DNA of 64,000 nucleotides from Tabrizicola sp. (GTDB taxonomy: Bacteria; Pseudomonadota; Alphaproteobacteria; Rhodobacterales; Rhodobacteraceae), in NCBI RefSeq assembly GCF_016793705.1, contig NZ_JAEULO010000052.1:90411-154410 (forward strand), given 5' to 3'. The notes under the pieces are model-generated. The model was given only the letters and a program-made list of their open reading frames with translations, was not told the origin of the DNA and did not search any database. Each line of letters begins with the position of its first letter. The first letter of the stretch is position 1. The translations under genes were made by a program, and so were the position numbers. Below are positions 61,245-64,000 of this stretch, in pieces.

Positions 61245-62244
61245 AGCGGATCCGGGGGTCGAGGAAGCCGTAGAGGATGTCGGCGATCAGGTTGAAGAGC
61301 ACGATCAGCACGGCGAAGATGAAGGCGAGCGTCTGCACCATCGGAATGTCGTTGGCGTGGATCGCGCCGATCAGGGCTGCGCCGATGCCGTTCACCCCGA
61401 AGAGATTTTCGGTGATGATCGCGCCCCCGAAGATCGAGGGTATGCCGAGCGCGATCACGGTGATGACGGGGATCAGCGAGTTCCGCAGGACATGCTTCAG
61501 GACGACGGTGCGCTCGGTCATGCCCTTGGCGCGGGCGGTGCGCACATAGTCCTGCGTCATGTTGTCGAGCATGGACGACCGCATGTAGCGGCTGATGGCG
61601 GCGGCATTGGCGAGGCCGAGCGTCATCACCGGCAGGGCCATCTGCTTCACCTGTTTCAGGAAACTCTCCCAGTCATGCACCACGAGCTGGGTGTCGTACT
61701 TGGTGGGGAACCAGCCGAGCCAGACCGCGAAGATGATGATGAAGAGCGTACCGGAGAAGAAGGTGGGCACCGAGAAGCCCAGCATGGCGAAGAGCGTACC
61801 GCCCTGGTCGAAGAACGAGTACTGGCGGTAGGCGGAGTAGATGCCGATGGGCAGCGCGATCAGGATGCCGACCAGATAGGCGGTGCCGATCACGGTCAGG
61901 GTCTGCGGCAGGCGCTGGCCGATGATGGTGAAGACGGGGCTGCGCGACTGCCAGGACAGGATGCGCTGTTCGCCCTCGACGAAATGGGTGCCGGACCAGC
62001 CGTCGAACAGGGTCATCGGCTCGACCCAGAAGAACTGGCGCAGCCAGAGGAGGTAGCGGAAGAAGACGGGCTGATCGGCGCCGAGCGCCTCGATCATCTT
62101 CTGGCGGACGTCGGGGGGCACGGTCAGCGGAATTTCGGACATGGGCGAGCCGGGGGCGAGATCTACCAGCAGGAAGATCACCAGGCTGATGACCAAAAGC
62201 GTCGGGATGGCCAGCAGAAGCCTGCGAAGCGTGAAGGTGAGCAT
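61237..62244 (-). CDS. ABC transporter permease, DppB/OppB type
   Basis: This 335-residue protein starts MLTFTLRRLLLAIPTLLVISLVIFLLVDLAPGSP, the family's first helix, and has five more helices. The EAA-like loop is YVRTARAKGMTERTVVLKHVLRNSLIPV and the end reads ADILYGFLDPRIRYD. It carries a larger than usual loop (residues 50-110) between the first two helices. ATG 62244 matches the family. No ATPase gene lies after the permeases, so it must be elsewhere. Confidence 0.93.
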   Translation of the reverse strand: MLTFTLRRLLLAIPTLLVISLVIFLLVDLAPGSPMSEIPLTVPPDVRQKMIEALGADQPVFFRYLLWLRQFFWVEPMTLFDGWSGTHFVEGEQRILSWQSRSPVFTIIGQRLPQTLTVIGTAYLVGILIALPIGIYSAYRQYSFFDQGGTLFAMLGFSVPTFFSGTLFIIIFAVWLGWFPTKYDTQLVVHDWESFLKQVKQMALPVMTLGLANAAAISRYMRSSMLDNMTQDYVRTARAKGMTERTVVLKHVLRNSLIPVITVIALGIPSIFGGAIITENLFGVNGIGAALIGAIHANDIPMVQTLAFIFAVLIVLFNLIADILYGFLDPRIRYD

Positions 62245-62313
62245 GGCGGCTGCGCCCCGGATCGGTGGGAAAGAAGCTGCGGGGCCGGGTCGCCGGCCCC
62301 GCAAGGGGTCAGG

Positions 62314-64000
62314 TCACTTCACGCGGAACCAGTCCGCGACGTTCCACAGTTCCGAGTCCCAGGCGTTGATCTGCACGCCGCCAAGGGAGTTGGAATGCGC
62401 CGAGAGCGTGCCGCGGTGAACCAGCGGCACCACGATCATCGAGTCCTTCGTCACCATGTCGTTCAGCTTCTTGGCGATGTCCTGCCGCGCGGCCATATCG
62501 GTCGTGGTCGCCATCGAGGCATAGAGCGCATCGTATTCCGGGGTGCAGAAGCGGTTGATGTTCTCACCCTGCCACTGGCTTTCCGGGGTCGGCGCGTTCT
62601 TGCACTGGTACTGGCCGAGGTAGCTTTCCGGGTCGGGCGACTCGGAGTTGTTGGCATACATCTCGACGTCGGCATAGAACTTCTGGAAGGTGTCGGGCGA
62701 GCCCGGGTCCCCGCCGAAGAAGACGCCCGGGTCGATGGCCTTCAGCTCGACCTCGACGCCAAGCTCGGTCCACCAGTCCTTGATCAGCGCCTGGAAGTCC
62801 TGACGGATCGGGTTGACGGTGGTCTGGTACAGGATGTGCAGCTTCTTGCCATCCTTGTCGCGGATGCCGTCGCCGTCGCTGTCGGTCCAGCCGGCTTCAT
62901 CGAGCAGCGCCTTGGCGCCCTCCATGTCCTGCGCGATGCAGCCCTCGTTGTCCGAGGCCCAGCCTTCCGGTCCGGGGATCACGTTGCAGGTTGGTCTGCC
63001 GCCTTCGCCATAGCCGACCTCGACCAGGATGGAGCGGTCGATAGCCTTGGACAGCGCTGTCCGCACCTTGATGTCCGACAGGATCGGGTGGGGGTGCTTG
63101 GCGGTCGCGCGCTCACCCTCCGGCAGGGCCGGGTCGGGGTCGGTCGTGTTCATTTCCAGCCGCTCGACCAGGGTGCCGAAGGCAACGACGAACTCGCCCT
63201 TGCCGGCAGCCTTCATCGAGGCCTGGGTTTCGGGCGGAATCTGGGTGTTCCAGGCATAGTCGAATTCGCCGGTCTCCATCACCGCGCGGGCCGAGCCTTC
63301 GGCATCGCCGCCGCCCTTGATCACGGCGGTCGCGAAGGCGGGCTTGGCCGGGTCGCGGTAGTTTTCGTTCATCGCCATCGACACGGTGTCGTTGACGGTG
63401 AAGCCGGTGACCTTGAACGGTCCGGTGCCGATCGGCATGTTGTTGGCGTCGGTGCAGGTGGGCGCGGCGGCGCCGAGGCAGGCTTCGAACTGGGCCTTCT
63501 GCAGGACCGGCGAGAGCGCAGAGACGAAAGCGGTGTAGGGGTTGGCCTTCGGTCCGGTGAACGTCACCTTGATCGTCGCCGGATCGACCGCCTCGACCGA
63601 GGCGATGCCTTCGTATTTGGTCGCCTGCGAGCAGCCGCCTTCGGGATGGGTGCAGTATTGCCAGGTGAAGACCGCGTCATCGGCGGTGACGGGGGTGCCG
63701 TCCGACCATTTCAGGTCCGGCAGCAGTTTCCAGGTGATCGAGGTCATGTCGGCCGACACGCCGCCGTTTTCCAGCGTCGGGATTTCCGCGGCCATCTTCG
63801 GCACCAGCACGCCTTCGGGCGTCAGGCCGGCAAGAGGCTCCAGGACCATCGACGAGGCATAGATGTCCTTGGTCCCGCCCGAGAGGTAGGGGTTCATGAT
63901 CGACACGGCCTGCGGGAAGGTGAGCTTCACCTCGCCGTCGGTGCCGCGATCGGCAAAGGCCGCGGGGGCAAGCCCCATCACGGCCACTGCGCCCAGAAGG
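62314..64000 (-). CDS. Dipeptide-type ABC transporter substrate-binding protein (5' end beyond window)
   Basis: About 560 residues are visible. The reading frame runs off the window edge, within the signal peptide (LLGAVAVMGLAPAAFA before the mature start DRGTDGEVKLTFPQ). The SBP_bac_5 pattern is clear: SMVLEPLAGLTPEGVLVPKMA, WKLLPDLKWSDGTPVTADDAVFTWQY, IGTGPFKVTGF, VRTALSKAIDRSILVEVGYG. It binds peptides or other oligomers in the periplasm and delivers them to the DppB/DppC channel encoded 70 nt downstream. Confidence 0.92.
   Translation of the reverse strand, partial: LLGAVAVMGLAPAAFADRGTDGEVKLTFPQAVSIMNPYLSGGTKDIYASSMVLEPLAGLTPEGVLVPKMAAEIPTLENGGVSADMTSITWKLLPDLKWSDGTPVTADDAVFTWQYCTHPEGGCSQATKYEGIASVEAVDPATIKVTFTGPKANPYTAFVSALSPVLQKAQFEACLGAAAPTCTDANNMPIGTGPFKVTGFTVNDTVSMAMNENYRDPAKPAFATAVIKGGGDAEGSARAVMETGEFDYAWNTQIPPETQASMKAAGKGEFVVAFGTLVERLEMNTTDPDPALPEGERATAKHPHPILSDIKVRTALSKAIDRSILVEVGYGEGGRPTCNVIPGPEGWASDNEGCIAQDMEGAKALLDEAGWTDSDGDGIRDKDGKKLHILYQTTVNPIRQDFQALIKDWWTELGVEVELKAIDPGVFFGGDPGSPDTFQKFYADVEMYANNSESPDPESYLGQYQCKNAPTPESQWQGENINRFCTPEYDALYASMATTTDMAARQDIAKKLNDMVTKDSMIVVPLVHRGTLSAHSNSLGGVQINAWDSELWNVADWFRVK

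Noticed and set aside
1-64000. CRISPR arrays, insertion sequences, rRNA operons
   Set aside because: No regularly spaced direct repeats, transposase-like proteins with terminal inverted repeats, or rRNA sequence were seen.

Overview
The window is GC-rich chromosomal DNA from an alphaproteobacterium of the Rhodobacteraceae/Paracoccaceae (Rhodobacter-Paracoccus type). The case rests on protein sequence and gene order: the yceD-rpmF-plsX-fabH-ihfA-merR-tRNA-Pro run, the nagZ-scpA-scpB run beside argS and a SPOR protein, efp facing epmA, a holin/GH108 pair like the unlinked lysis genes of Rhodobacter gene transfer agents, and a folate/corrinoid trio containing a PF13769 'virulence factor' protein. 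Several intergenic repeats of a kind I associate with this family are also present. Nearly all of the window is core chromosome. There is no integrase, transposase, CRISPR array or full prophage.

Layout. 1-10.7 kb: the 5' end of gap, a DUF808 membrane protein, an acidic DUF2934 protein, an HPP/CBS membrane protein, tkt, then a coiled-coil protein, zapA and a MliC-like protein in one overlapping run. A reverse-strand run then goes purL, GNAT, bolA, three tiny membrane proteins, grxD. 10.8-12.4 kb: a DGPF/YCII protein and an ECF42-type sigma factor behind a promoter that matches the ECF42 signature. 12.6-18.6 kb: LysR regulator, murI, BrnT/BrnA toxin-antitoxin, DUF1684, FocA/NirC-type channel, efp and epmA. 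18.9-28.8 kb: argC, ccmE, GTA-type endolysin and holin, argS, SPOR protein, nagZ, scpA, scpB, two small genes, bifunctional-length dCTP deaminase. 28.8-33.1 kb: tRNA-Pro(GGG) and the merR/ihfA/fabH/plsX/rpmF/yceD operon. 33.2-37 kb: bamE, msrB, an OlsB-like acyltransferase, a DUF4157 protein, a dihydrofolate-reductase-like protein and a RelB/ParE module. 37-39.3 kb: the folate/corrinoid trio, followed by a decayed outer-membrane protein remnant. 39.8-46.9 kb: ppx/gppA, rlmE, a divergent YcbK-like/YcbB-like cell-wall pair, and lpxD-acp-ketoacyl synthase. 46.9-51.4 kb: IalB protein, an intergenic region that probably encodes one or two small RNAs, a HerA-like ATPase, D-lyxose isomerase and a lipoprotein L,D-transpeptidase. 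51.5-55 kb: a kynurenine operon (kynU, a GH5 cellulase-like gene, kynA) behind a perfect 18-bp palindrome. 55-64 kb: a small membrane methyltransferase, pntAB, DUF3422, and a dipeptide-type ABC transporter whose binding-protein gene runs off the right edge.

The most unusual signal is not a gene. A roughly 73-nt composite element occurs four times. It consists of the 15-bp palindrome TGTCCACGGTGGACA, an AT-rich AAATCAAT..CTT core, and a TTAG/TTAA box pair. All four copies lie downstream of a gene and point the same way as it does. Three of them begin 1-2 nt after the stop codon. Two sit behind the functionally linked genes efp and epmA. A second family of AT-rich perfect palindromes and a third GC-rich repeat family are also present. 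Second in interest is the ialB/HerA intergenic region, which has two reverse-strand terminators, a 10-bp hairpin, a CCTCCC anti-Shine-Dalgarno stretch and a self-complementary partner sequence.
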